In this document: positions 47,755-60,300 of the stretch, in pieces
Layout: the number at the start of each line of letters is the position of its first letter
How positions within the stretch are numbered: the first letter of the stretch is position 1
Source: Edolisoma coerulescens
Lineage: Eukaryota > Chordata > Aves > Passeriformes > Campephagidae
Direction of reading: 5' to 3'
DNA length: 64,000 nucleotides
NCBI GenBank assembly: GCA_013397115.1
Contig: VWZW01001014.1
Location: forward strand, 1,972,877-2,036,876
Program-made: the position numbers and the translations under genes
The notes under the pieces: generated by a model
Databases searched by the model: none
What the model saw: only the letters and a program-made list of their open reading frames with translations
Told to the model about the DNA's origin: nothing

Positions 47755-49479
47755 CCAATTAAGTCACAGAGAGCTGTACTCCAGCAGGAAAAGCTACTAA
47801 AAATCACATATTCTTGGCCATGAATTAAACATTTAGTATAGTTCAGTCAACAGTGACCCAAGACAGAAAGACAAAAAATACCTTCTGGGTTCCCCCACTT
47901 CTATTTTAAACCATGTGTTTTATAATTAGATGTTTCTGACATCGGTTTAGGCAAGACTTTCTTCATTATACAGAGTTATATCTGTAAAGTTTACTTCAGA
48001 AAACAAATCTGATAGTCAAGCTACTTGTGTCACAGAGTTTGATACACTCATAAATATTTAAGGTATTTTATGCAATATGCCCATCAAGTGACAGGCCAAA
48101 ATAGCTCCTAAGACTTTACCATGAATTAAAAATGTGAAAATAATGGATTTTCTGGGTTGGTAGCTGAAGTGAAAATTGTAAGAAAAACTGTTCTCATTTG
48201 AGCTGAATATTTTTGGTTTGTTTTTTCCTTCAAAAAGGAAAGAAGGAATACTAAATTAATTACACTACATCCATCAAAACAATTTATTTGATTTGAATCC
48301 AAATGTTTTGATATTATGATAATTTTATCCCTTGAAAGAGTAAGAAACTAAGGAAAAATTTTAAATGAGAGGGTTCTTTCACATTAAAAATCTGAAACAT
48401 TTGACTTTGAAATTTTGGAACTAACTATTTCAAGATTTCAATATTTTCATTTTCTCCAGCTAAAGCAGTTAGTTGTCTCTTCACCAACTGCTTTGAAGAA
48501 TCTACTATTCACAAACAGAAAATTAACCTAGCTCTATCAATAATATGCCAAACTCTTTTTTAAAAACAAACGTTGAGGCTCATGAGAAATTTACTTTTCC
48601 CTTCAATGGAGTCGGGACTTCTCCTTTTGTCTTTATCTACATTATAAAGGTATTGTGCATTTCCTAGAAAGGACTGTGAGCAAACGTGGTACTCTGAATT
48701 TTTAAGCTACACTGATACAGATTTTGTGCATTACGCACTTGCCTATGTAGCATTACATTAAGACTGTAGCTCCCCGAACAGAAGTCAGTTGTGTGAATCA
48801 TTTGGGAGGAAAAAAATTCATGTTATCCAAGGAAAAATAAATCCCTACAAACATCTTGCAGTGGCAACGATGCTTACAAGGTAACTAACATTGTAAGAAC
48901 AAGCACATCCCACATGGAGAGGGATGCTGGAGCCGAGTCCTAGGGTATTTCTGTATGGATCTCCATCAGGGAAGCAGGGCTGTCTGCTTTATCCTCAAAT
49001 GTGTTGTAATTGCAGGGATGTGGGGTGGTAGGGTGGAGAAGCAGAAGTGCATCTAACATCCCACTTTTTCATTCCTAGCCCAGGGGAACTGCTGCAAAGC
49101 TGCTACTCAGATCAGCAAGGACTGGGCATGGTTTCCTCTCCAAACTCCTGACAGAACACATCTCTTTAACCACTCAAGTTTTGAGGTGTTGAGTATGGGC
49201 ATCCTTTTCCCTTACCTTGGCTGACAGACCGTAAGTTACCCAACAGCAGGAGGTGACATCTATAATACATCTTTAAATCTTTTCTCTGCCTCAGTGGGAA
49301 GACCATATCTCCTCTATTTTCACATCAAATCATCTAGAAGAAGCAAAGATTTTGCTGCCTGGAGTGCTTTGAAACGCCATGCATGGATCCAATTGCAGTA
49401 TCAGTCCTTTGTTTTTACAGGGAATATATGTAAAAATATTTGGCAACACAAAGGTAATTTTTTTTTTATGTAATAATGA

Positions 49480-49900
49480 AAAGGCATAAGAAGTTGGAAC
49501 AGGCAGCATTCCTGAGAAGATGCCTTTCCAGAAAATTTTGTCACTTTGAAGTGTGATTACTTGAAGTATTATTATAGTGTGATTTCACAGGGTAATTAGT
49601 ATCATACGCACCTCTTCTATTAAAGTACCCTCTGTAACATATGCTGAAGTCATAAGCCATAAATCACTGTATCCCATTTACAATTTACTGTGTCAGCAGA
49701 TTTCAGTGACATAACGCTACAGAGCAACATTTCTGTATATTTATTACTGTAATCACGACACTAAAGTGCGAAGACACCTTGCTAAAACCTATAACCTCTT
49801 GTAAATGGTGCTTTTCTGAGAAGAAAAAATCCACTAAGTGAATAATAAGCAATTCACAGCTACAGGCTCAGTGACTACTGTTCAAAACTACAGTAATTAT
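49480..49900. other. Candidate conserved noncoding element (weak)
   Basis: Repeat-free complex sequence with a perfect TAATTA core at 49593-49598 and no recognised transposon or open frame. The call rests on texture only. Confidence 0.18.
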
Positions 49901-51839
49901 TTAGGTATGCAACATGCTTGGCACAGCAGCAATAGAAAACAGAAAGTGAGGGATTTATTTGACTAACTGTAGACAACTGCTCTACATTCCCTTGTTGGTT
50001 GATGGAGAGGGTTACATGCTTTTAAGGATTGATCTTATTCTAAATGGAGATTTGGGAAGGTCAGATTAATTGCACCTAAAAATAGCCTATTTATTTCAAC
50101 TGCGTGTAGCAAGAGCCTTGAGTCACTAGTTCAGAGGACCACTTCTGTATTAGAAATATCTAATGGTAGGTCCACCCAGAAGACAAGAAATGGTCAAAAT
50201 AAATAGTCAGAGAAGACAAATTTTAAATGTAACTTCAGTGAAAAATCCAGACCTTCCAGTAACTCCATTATGACTCTTGCTGTCCTCACAACTATACTTC
50301 TCAAGAAAACAAGCGCATGACAGGGGAACATGCATGTGATAAAGACAAGAAGTAAAAAAAATCCTTTTTATATTCCAGTAGCAATAACAGCTAGATGTCC
50401 TTACAGGAGACAAAGTACCCTTCTGAAGAAAGTAAAGCTTAAAGAAAAATATGGGGAACAGCAGAGGTTCAAGGCTGCATTCTAACACATGAGCTAATGG
50501 GAACAATGTATGCAGCTCAAAAGGGTAAAATTGGCCATGCCCAGGAATCTCGGAAAGCTCCAAAAAATTAAGTAAACTAGGAGATTGTAAATGGTAAGAG
50601 ATGCTATTTACTGCAGTGATGGGGCCCTGCTGTCACTCACCACGAAGGCAGTTGCCCTGGCAGCACACAGGCAGCGCTACCCAAGGTAAGCCCTACACAT
50701 GGGCAGGATGCTTTGCCCATCCCTGGATAAAGTGCTGTGTCCTCCTGCCTACCTACTATGTTCTCATACCATTCCAGTTCCTCACTGCAATCCACTGTAT
50801 AATCCTCTTTCTCCTTTCATGTTTCTTTCAAAGTAAACAACTACAGGACAGAAATTCCTGATGACTCTCCCATCCTACCCATGCCCATATTCTTATTCTG
50901 TCCATCAGTTCTTATTATGACCATGTCCATGATATATAAGCACGTTCTTCTACTGAGAAACATTCCATACTTACAGATTTACTACTTCAGATAGCTTGAC
51001 TTTGAGATATCCTTTGTTTGTAAGTAAGCTATCGTTTACCTGCATTCTCTCATTTTCTCATGATCTTATGTTTCTTTTAGTTAAATGCAAGACTTAAAGG
51101 TCAAAAGTGAAAGAGGAAAAGTTGAATTGCAGAAAATAAAGTGAGAATCCTTATCTTAAGTGAAGAGTTACACAGTCTGTTGAACCCTTTTCTGTTTGTG
51201 GAAGCAAAAGCAGATTGCTTCTTTCAATAAGGAATGGCAGATTTTGCATACTCTTTCAAGAAATATACAGGCTCTCACTATATTCTGGGGTCAAGTTTTC
51301 ACTGGTTTCAGTGATGCAGGATAAGGCATCAAAAAGTTAACGGAAAAAGAAGCAAGGCTGAAATCTGTTTAAATTTAGTGTTGCCTAGATCAAAAGAAAA
51401 ACAAGGCATAAAATATTGGTGTGGAAACAATCCAGTGTGAAACGGGCGATTAGTCTATGATTGTAGGGAGACGATAAATGTTTCATTCAGTAGGCTTTTA
51501 GCACAGAAGTTTTAGTATCAATAACTTATGTCTTCTCTTTATTCTGTTTTCATTTGCACAGCAATTTTTGGCCAATTTTTCATTACGCTATGAAGCATTC
51601 TTGGTCGTTTTCTGTCTTGATTTGCAACAGCATTGCCTCGTTAACAAATTACTGTAAGAGATGGTGTATTCAGAAAGGAGGGTTTTATCATCCTTTTATA
51701 ATCTTCCCACTCTTCCTCTTTCTTGCTATTATCAAAATATTGAGGAAATAGAGTATTAAACTGTCTGGCATTTACAAACTTCAGGCTCATATATGGAAAT
51801 GAAATAATTGAGGAAGGAAAAATAAGCTTCCAAAGTGTT

Positions 51840-52370
51840 TATCAATTCATTATATTAATGCCATCTATCCCACAGCTATGATGTCAGACTTCTTTTTTCC
51901 TTCTTCATTAAGGCATAGTTCGTTTACACGAACTGCTGCTTAAGATACTTGCTGGAACACTTAACAGCTCCCTCATTTGTTTGGTAGTTTTATAGGCCTC
52001 TTGTGCTGGAGCAGAGGTACAACAGCTTGCAATGCAGGAAAAGAAAAGATAAAACTACCCCGCTGTGCAGATTTAGTCAATTTTCACTGGCTCTCGCACA
52101 GAAAACAAATTGCAACCCCTCACAAAGAGTTCTCCCTCTGCACTGGCAGCCCTGACAAATGCAGACAAAAATGAGTAAATCAGGCAACTTCACATCAGGA
52201 GGAAAAAAATGGCTACTGCTCCAACAGCTGCTGTCATAATTAAGAACAGATTTCATCACTAAACTCTTGCTGGTTGTATCTGCAGCAAAACAAATACACA
52301 GATGTGGCACATTTGCATACTGAAAAATGTGTGCCATGTAACTGAAACAAATTTGCTTTTTCAGCTCTTA
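51840..52370. other. Candidate conserved noncoding element with octamer and TAATTA
   Basis: Complex sequence free of repeats. It contains a perfect POU octamer ATTTGCAT (52311-52318), a TAATTA homeodomain core (52237-52242) and an imperfect hairpin at 51908-51943. This set is typical of neural or developmental enhancers, but each motif alone is common by chance. No protein-like frame over 90 codons is present. Confidence 0.28.
51908..51943. other. Imperfect hairpin around AGTTCGT/ACGAACT
   Basis: AGTTCGT (51917-51923) pairs perfectly with ACGAACT (51928-51934) around the loop TTAC. After small bulges, GCA pairs with TGC and TTAA with TTAA, extending the stem to 14 Watson-Crick pairs over 36 bases. 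No known family is recognised. Confidence 0.5.
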
Positions 52371-55300
52371 AATATTCACTTTTTAATATGAAACAATGGG
52401 GGTTGTTTGCATAATAATCCTCTGTCTTTGCTCATCAAACTCATTCAATCAGCATATGAAATATAATGCAACACTAATACCTAATAAGTCCACATTTCAG
52501 TCATGCAATCCAATACCAAAGTTTCTTATTATGTCCAATAAGATACAATTTTGAATTGCTTTCTGAACTGTCCTCAGGCACTTCTATTTGTAAATGACAT
52601 GCTTTGAAAGCAAGATAAAAAATGGGAAAATATGAGAATTACTTCTTTAAATCATGACAAGCACAAAATTTATTGCCCCTTCATTTATCCACACATTTAA
52701 AAAGGTCACCTAGCATCATTTAGTAGAGAAGAAATGCAACCCTTTCAAAGTAAAAATGGTATAGCATCACACCCTGTGAAAGCAGAGTGGGATTATTAAT
52801 GCAACAGTGACTGAGCCCCCTCAACTGTAGCATGTCCATCAGCAGCTGCAGTATCTTGACTCTCTTACAACACAATGATGCTCTAGATTGTCTTCTCCTC
52901 ACTCCAAAGTCAGATCTTTCTTAGCTATGGCTATTTCATAGCTAAATAACCTCACTGGTTTTATGCAAACTGTCATGACAATTTTTTGGAATTGTTTCCT
53001 AACCATAAATCTGGGATAATTAAAGAAAGAACGTGATTATCAAGGTCTATAGAATGTTTAAAGAGCAAATCTGCAGATCTGCTGATAATTTGGGGAACAG
53101 TTTTGCCTTAGATGTATTTTAAGTCATTCAGTCATGCCACTATGCTTTCCCTAGTGAATGCATTTGTTCAATTTAAATCCCTCTGTAGAATTAATTTGTT
53201 TATTTTAAGTATTGTGCAGAACTAGATGATTAAGTTGGAGCACAGTTTTTTCAGACAGATGCATGTCTGATCAAAGAAGCCTGCATACAGCTCTTACTGT
53301 AGGTACTCAGATTGATGTGTCCTCAGTCCTCCTCTTCTGGTACTCGTTTCAGAAGCTGATTCGCTGTGCATTACAGGAGCTGGGATTTAAAATCTGCATA
53401 TTTTAGTGATACTTACCTTTATGTGGAGGGGTTGGGACTTGTAAAGCGTTCCTGCAGAAATTTGCATGCGCATCTTTGCACGCTTACAAAAACAGGTTAC
53501 CGCTCGAGAACCAGTTTCTAGACAGTGGGCACCATTATAAGGAAAATAATTAAACCACAGCATCATGAGTGCTATTTCACAGGAGTATATAACTATCTGC
53601 AAATGGTAAATGGCAAGACTTTAACAGCAAACCAGTGTGTAAAGAATTCAAATGAAATCTCCTTTAAAAATGAGGGTGGGGCTACACAGCCAGGAAAGCA
53701 AAGTGGTGCTAATATGTATATGCTTTTTTTCCATGCACAGCTTGTCTGTGTTTTGCAGAAGGGCCTTGCAGATAATACAAGAAACTCCCTTTAACCTTCC
53801 AGCTGCCTCTACCACTCTCATCCAGTGTGGCAGCACTGATGAGGTGATTTGTGCATCCCCAATGACAGAAGATGAGCACTTTCTGTTGCTGTTCTTGGAA
53901 ATACAGAGAGCTGGCCATGCTTTTCACAGGCAGCAGGAGATACCTATGAGAAGGTAACAGTACCAGAAACCGAGGTCTCCTGAACCTAACCAGCACTGCA
54001 ACTCTGTCCTCTTGCACAGGACTATATGATCCTGCACCAGTATCCACAATCCCTTTCTTTTTTTCTTGTTTTACTTGTCCCTTCAGCAAGGAAGATGAGA
54101 GATGAGAGGTACAGGTAGTGTTATGTTTGAAGACATTTTTAATGTCAATACTAGACCTTACACACTGATAAACTGTCACTTAAAGTAAGATGCACAAGCA
54201 GGTGATTCTGTATCTGCAACTTTGCATGCATAGAAAAAAAAAGCCAAATTAGGACTTCTGCAATCAAGGCTAAATCTGTTCCAGAAAGAAAATTGTTAGG
54301 CATATTAGAATAAGCCCTGAGTTTGAACCATGAAATACTTATGCAATGAAATTTGTTGGCCTGATGTCTTGAAAAACACAGTTTTCCAGATCTGTGCATA
54401 ACTTTATTATTTGTTCTTTCATAACAATATTTTCATCTTGAGGAATAGCTCTTAAAAGCAGGTTCTCAAAAGGAAAAGGATAAAGAAAAATTTAGATAAG
54501 GTTAAGGGTGTTTCCCACCTTAATGGCAAACAACATATAGTAAAAAACACGAAATGCCTGTATTTTGGGGAGAAAACAATATCAGAAGGACCTGCTATAT
54601 GAATCAACTATGTTTTTGTGTATTTCTTAGCTCTAGATGTGCAGTGCAAGTGACATAAGAGTAATAGAAAGAGGCCTATTTTTGTGCACATCTGGATTCT
54701 GTTTTGGTCCTCAATTCCTGTTTGTCTGGCAGGTGTTGTGTGTACATTTTTAAGATGAGTTTGCAGAGGTTTCCAAGGGAACTCAGGGTCATGGTTTCTT
54801 TTTTTTTTTCTCTAGTCTGTGGTTCACTTTGTCAGAAAGGTAATTATCAGTCAATTCTTCAAGAATTCTGCAGTTCCTTTTCTTTACTGTTTTCTTTTTT
54901 TAGGCAATTAAAAAAGATAAAATAAGTAGGAAGCAATCAGTAAGTGTAGCAAAGGCTACGAAATCAGTGAATTTGCTTTCCTTTATGTACTTAAAATTAT
55001 TAATTTCTTAGGAACCAGTAATCTCTGCAAAGCTATCTCCCCCTTGCACTTAAGTACAGTATTTTTCCTTGCATTACAGCAAACAGGACTCAGCAAAAAA
55101 ATGGTGGGTTGGTTTTAATATCAGAAATCAGAAAACTGAGATTAGCTCCAGGACATTTTTATAAGTATTCCCTGATGCATGCTGCATCAACAGCATGCTG
55201 GGAATTGCTTTGTTTTTGAAGGACACAAGCTTTGGGATTTGGGATATGTACAGTACAGATATGTCATTTCAATGCTGTTTGCATGAAAGTCAATGAAAGC

Positions 55301-58300
55301 TTAGTTCAAATGTAGTTTTACTAAACTTACTTATAAAGGAAAATCCTCATGTTCCTAAAAATTTTAGTATGTCCACACTGTTCATCAGTGCCAAGTTTGC
55401 TTTGTCTGCATGCAAAGAATTAAATTCTTTAATTCTGGAGGTATGGGCTAGTCTAATCTGAACCTTTTTGTCAAGCCTCATAATTTATATGCGTTTTGAA
55501 ATCTGAAACAAATATTTGATTGCAAGTTATTGGGTCGGAGGTAGCCTTCAGTCGCCAGGTATTTTTATTATAATGGAAAAATGGTAGCATTAGTTTAATG
55601 TATTATAATAGCAGAGGGTAATGATCCTTAGCTCAGTAGTACTGAAATACCTTGACAACAGCAGTTGAAGTCAATGGGAGCATTGCAAGTGCATATAAAA
55701 GTGCAGTCTGCAGACCATTAGGCATAATTTCATCACATCTTTATTGGAATAAAAATTGCACTTAAGCTTCGGCTGTTGTGTTGGCAATTTAGAAACACTC
55801 TATTTGTGTACATGAATTTTACAAAGACCCTCCGTTAAACCAGTGATTAAACTACTGCTAGGGTGCATGGACACTGGGAACTTACCTGCATCGAGTAAGA
55901 GACCAGCACGTAAAGAGATAAATGTCCAGTGTTGGTGGCATGAGACCAATTTACACCTTTAGAGGCCTTGGTTCCTGTTATATACAAATGAAACATGCCT
56001 ATCTTTTGAGCTGATGTAGATACTGCATCTTCTGACATCCTGACAGAGCAGAGACTTTTGCAGAGATCTGCTTCCCCTTGAACAATTCCACAGGTCTGCT
56101 TATTAGGGAAGAAATGAGACCTAGACACAAACAGCTCCCTTGCAAAGCACATCTCTAAGGGTACACTACATGCTAACTTATGTACTCATCTTTTTGCACA
56201 AGGTTTAAAAACAAATACAGCTCTGCTAAGGAAAGTCACAAAGTCTCCAAGCTAGTCACATAATAGTTTACCCCTGCCTCAACTGCATAGGGAACACGCC
56301 ACCTGATTGCTAACAGCAGAGGTTGCAGACATCCCTGGGAATTCCCATCTGGGCACTGAGATGCATCCTGTCTCGTCTTTGAGGACAGGCTGTGGCTGCC
56401 ACCAGACAGCCCTGTGCTGCCTTCCTCTCCACAGAAACCAGTGTATGTTTGTGGGCTGATGCAGCCCCTCAACCAGCTCTTGGCCTCCAAAACCAACACG
56501 AGCTCTGAAGCTTGTCATCCCTTTCCTGATGTTTCATTGGAAATACTTGTTTTACTGGAAATAAAACAAGTTGGAGAAAAACTTTATGTAATTTACCATT
56601 TTTCTGAAGCCACAGGGGAAATAATGGCTGATAATTTACTAGCTGACTTCTGTGTGAGGCAGCAAACAGAACACCATCCTGAAAGGTCTTGACAAAAAAT
56701 GTGGCTTCAAAGAAAAAATTCTTTAAAAAATGCTTTGCATTACCAAATGCCAAGAAGGCAAAGGAAATTCCTCCAGAAAACATCCTCATGCCAATGTCAA
56801 AAGTCATGACAAGCCAAAATAGAACAAAATTATGTGAAAGTAAAAGAAAAAGGCTTAGCTTTGTGTGGTCTTTGGAGGAAGGAGAAGATAATTGTCAACA
56901 TCTTTATCATCTGGACACCAGCTATTTCAACTATTCAAAAGACAGGGCCCAGTGACCCCAGCCTGAAATATAGCACAAGGCCATTATGCTTGTCCCCATT
57001 ACTCGGTGGAACTATTTTCCATTTTTATCTTTCAGTAACACAGTTGGGATGTTTAACACCTTCTGCCTTGAATCTCAGCCAAATGACACCAGTGGCTTGG
57101 AGTCACCGGAGCCTGGGCAGCAATGCCACCTGTAGCACTGCCAGCCTGCTGACTTGCTGTAGAGTAAGCTACCTTCAGTGAGAAATCACCATTTGCAAGT
57201 CTGACATTAGCTCGGGAACAGTTACATTCTGTGTGCAATGGGTCAATTTTATTTAGGGAAAAAATGCCCAACAAACTCACACAGCAACTCTTGGTTGATC
57301 TTGTGACAGTCAAAATAAATCCATGAGGAAAGGGTTGTCCAAGCTCCTGAGCTTAGTGCTGCATAGTGCTACTGCAATTCTCTCATCCATATATGAGAAC
57401 AAAACCAACAGAACACTATCAGAGCGCTGCCAGCTCCATGCACAGAAAGTCAAAAGTAGACTTGGTTACATAGGGAGGCATCAGTTTGTTTTCACATTCA
57501 CAATATGTCATACCAGTGGGGAAAAAATTGTAATTAGCATGAGCTCCACATCATTTGGTTTAGCACAGCCTACTCAATGCAAATGTCTTCATTTATTTCC
57601 TCCCCATGTAAGGCCTCCGGCTCACACTGGTGGTTCCCCTCCTGTCTCACTCTGCACAGCTGCTCTATACCTTTCCACTGATCTCACACATGCGCCCGAG
57701 CCATCCGGCCAAATTCCTTCAACGTCCTGCACTTTTCCAGGACAGAAGTGTCCTTTCAGCTCCAAAGAGTGTCCTTCATTATCATTAAAGGAAATGCAGC
57801 AAGTCCTAACTATCCTCTGCCCCTTTGGAGGCCTTTTGTCTGTCTGCCTTCCCCAGCAAGTGGAGTACCTGACAATTGCCTCCTGTAACAGCTGGGCTGT
57901 GCTTTCAGCTTCGCCTTCTCCATCTCCTCCTCCTTAGCTCACTCTTCCTCCCAAGTGTGGTCTTTGCTCACCCTGTTAAGACTTCCTCCTCCCAAACACC
58001 ATCTATGTGTTTCTATTTGGGTACTTCTCTCAGCCTTGTCGCTATCTCCTTTCTTCAGGTGCGATAGGTTAATTTACTTTCCAGGCTTCTGTTAACCTTT
58101 CCTCTGCCTTTCCAGGGCTGATAGGCTCTATCACAGGATACCTCTCGCTGTGTGCTTGTACAGCACCTTGCATAATGAATCCCAACCTCAGGCTTTTCAA
58201 AAACATTATCAAGAATTCAAGCTTCTTGTCAAACCCAACAGAAAACCACCCTGCTGTACATTTGCTGAAGAATAGGCAGGAAAGAAGAATATACAGAGCT

Positions 58301-58539
58301 GACCTGTTCTCACAGCTCTTTGCACCATCCTGCAGTTTCCCTCTATTCTGTGCATTTAACCCTCAGTTGAAATCATGCACCTCAAAAGCCTACCTGAATC
58401 AAGACAGTCTAATTTTTAATCTGAGCATATCACGGTTTAATCAGAAAAATTTTGTGTGTGCCTATTACTTGTTATTTAATCTGAGAAATCCAGCCTATAA
58501 AACCTATTGGTTGAAAGATAAGCACTTTATTTAATATCC

Positions 58540-59030
58540 AATTAAATGTGGTCACCAGAGAAATCACAGCTTATGCAACTTTATCAGAAAAAGATTAATC
58601 TATTTCAGGCTTAACCCAAAATGTCATAAAAGAACTCATGAATTTAGATAGGAATCCACTTATTAGCCAAAGACATTTTCCTATTGAGTAAGAACAGTCT
58701 AAATTGCTGCCTATATTTATACTTGGTTCAATCAAATTTCTGTACTCAGTAGCTGTCATTGATTTTCAGGACAATTATCAAACAAAAATGATGAACAAAC
58801 TGCAGGAACATTATAGAGTCTTTTTCAGCTCCACAGTTATCATTAGAAAACGCACAGCCTGCTCATTGATAATGCTTTAATGGCTCACAGGGTGACATCA
58901 TCAAATTAAAAAGACAGTCACACCCGGAAGGCAGAAGATTTTTTTTTAGCATTACAATTTACCATTTTAAAGTTAATTCTATTTTGCTTGGTGTTTCAAA
59001 ACACACAAGGCTGCACTGAAGTTACTTTTT
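58540..59030. other. Candidate conserved noncoding element
   Basis: About 490 bases of complex AT-rich sequence with many ATTA/TAAT cores and few repeats, apart from a T8 run near 58940. No transposon or coding similarity is recognised. The call is inference from texture only. Confidence 0.22.
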
Positions 59031-60059
59031 TCATATTGTGTGATCATGCCCAAAACCATGATTTTAGAATAAGGAGGGAAACAGTTAAACTTATTTCTTT
59101 AAATTAAGGAGACTTTCTTTCCTGTCTAGAAACCGATACTCCTCAGTTCATTAGCTGAATTTTCCACAGGGCCTACAAAGGCACATTCCATTCTATACTG
59201 TTTGATTTATCTAGCTGACTTATTTTAAAAGAAGTAGCCTATATTAAGATTATTGAATAATAACTATGTGGTTTCATCTTTCCACATTAATTATAATCTT
59301 CATTAAGATACGTATTTAACAGTACAGAAAACTTCTTTACAAAAAAAAAGGTGTATAGGTGTGTCAGTAGAAGTAGCAGAGCTCCAGTTAGCTGCTGGGG
59401 TGCAGCAATTTTGATTTTTGTCTACTAGGTCAACCTGAGGCAAAGGGTTCAAGTGCAACAGCTAAAAATCTGTATTAAACAATGATGCTTAATGGCCTAC
59501 TTAAAATGAGTTCAGTGATCCAGCCCCACTCCACTGAGTGCAAAAATACCTGTCTGTGCAAAATACCTATCAATGCAAAAAACGTATCATTTAGAAAAGC
59601 TACAAGAGTGTAACTCACACTTGGCTACAGCAGATTTGCTGAACTGTATCTTCCCCTCTATGCTGTAAATTCTTCTGTGGCACTCTACAGACAAGGAGTT
59701 CATTTGCAAAGTTTGGCATGGATGTCAATTTCATAAAAACTTTGAAAAAAAATGGGAGGATGATTTACGTGGACAGCATCTTCCTGTCACTGAGTGGCAA
59801 ACCTAAGTTTCTCAGAACAGGCAGTGGATGTCCATTAGTTAGTTTAGTCCTTGTTCTGAATACACAAAAATTCAGTATAAAGAAAACAGCAGCTTTATTC
59901 TGAGAGCCAAGCTCACGAAGGAGAAGATGGGAGTGGGAAATGCGATCCAGTCCATTTCAAGAGAAATTAATTAGGCCTGCATTTGGGTGTATTTTAGAAC
60001 AGACGAGAACCTCACTTGGGCACCACACCCAAGAATCCAAGAAAGTGGGGATTGCTTCC

Positions 60060-60300
60060 TATACGGGTACTGTGCTAATCCCGCAGACCCCCAGATGCTG
60101 GCAGCAGCTCCTGGAGAGGCAGACCCCTGTCCCAGCTCCTGTCTGGCCACTGCACTGGCCTGCAGGGAGCCACCAGCCCTCCCTGCCCAAGCTCACTCAG
60201 CCACAAAGGCTTTGCTCAGCGGAGCGCTGCCAAGAAGTGGCAGCAGAAGGATTTGCTTCTCTGTGGACCTTCAAAGATTTGTGGCAGGTACTTTTTAGCT
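60060..60300 (+). other. GC-richer patch, possible exon-like stretch (weak)
   Basis: About 240 bases are notably GC-rich, with overlapping plus-strand frames of 120 codons (59940-60302) and 103 codons (59987-60298). A GGCAGGTACT sequence near 60281 resembles a splice donor. No protein similarity is recognised and no matching acceptor is convincing, so no gene is called. Confidence 0.2.

Noticed and set aside
53709..54179. 156-codon minus-strand frame, with a 101-codon plus frame opposite
   Set aside because: No similarity recognised. Overlapping frames on both strands without codon structure are typical of chance.
55174..55198. Nested small palindromes (GATGCA/TGCATC and GCATGCTG/CAGCATGC)
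   Set aside because: Stems of six to eight pairs in GCATGC-rich sequence are expected by chance.
57323..57937. Longest open frame, 204 codons, plus strand
   Set aside because: No recognisable domain or family. It is rich in Ser, Pro, Leu and Cys, lies in a GC-richer patch with fewer stops, and shows no convincing exon boundaries. One chance frame of this size is plausible in 64 kb.
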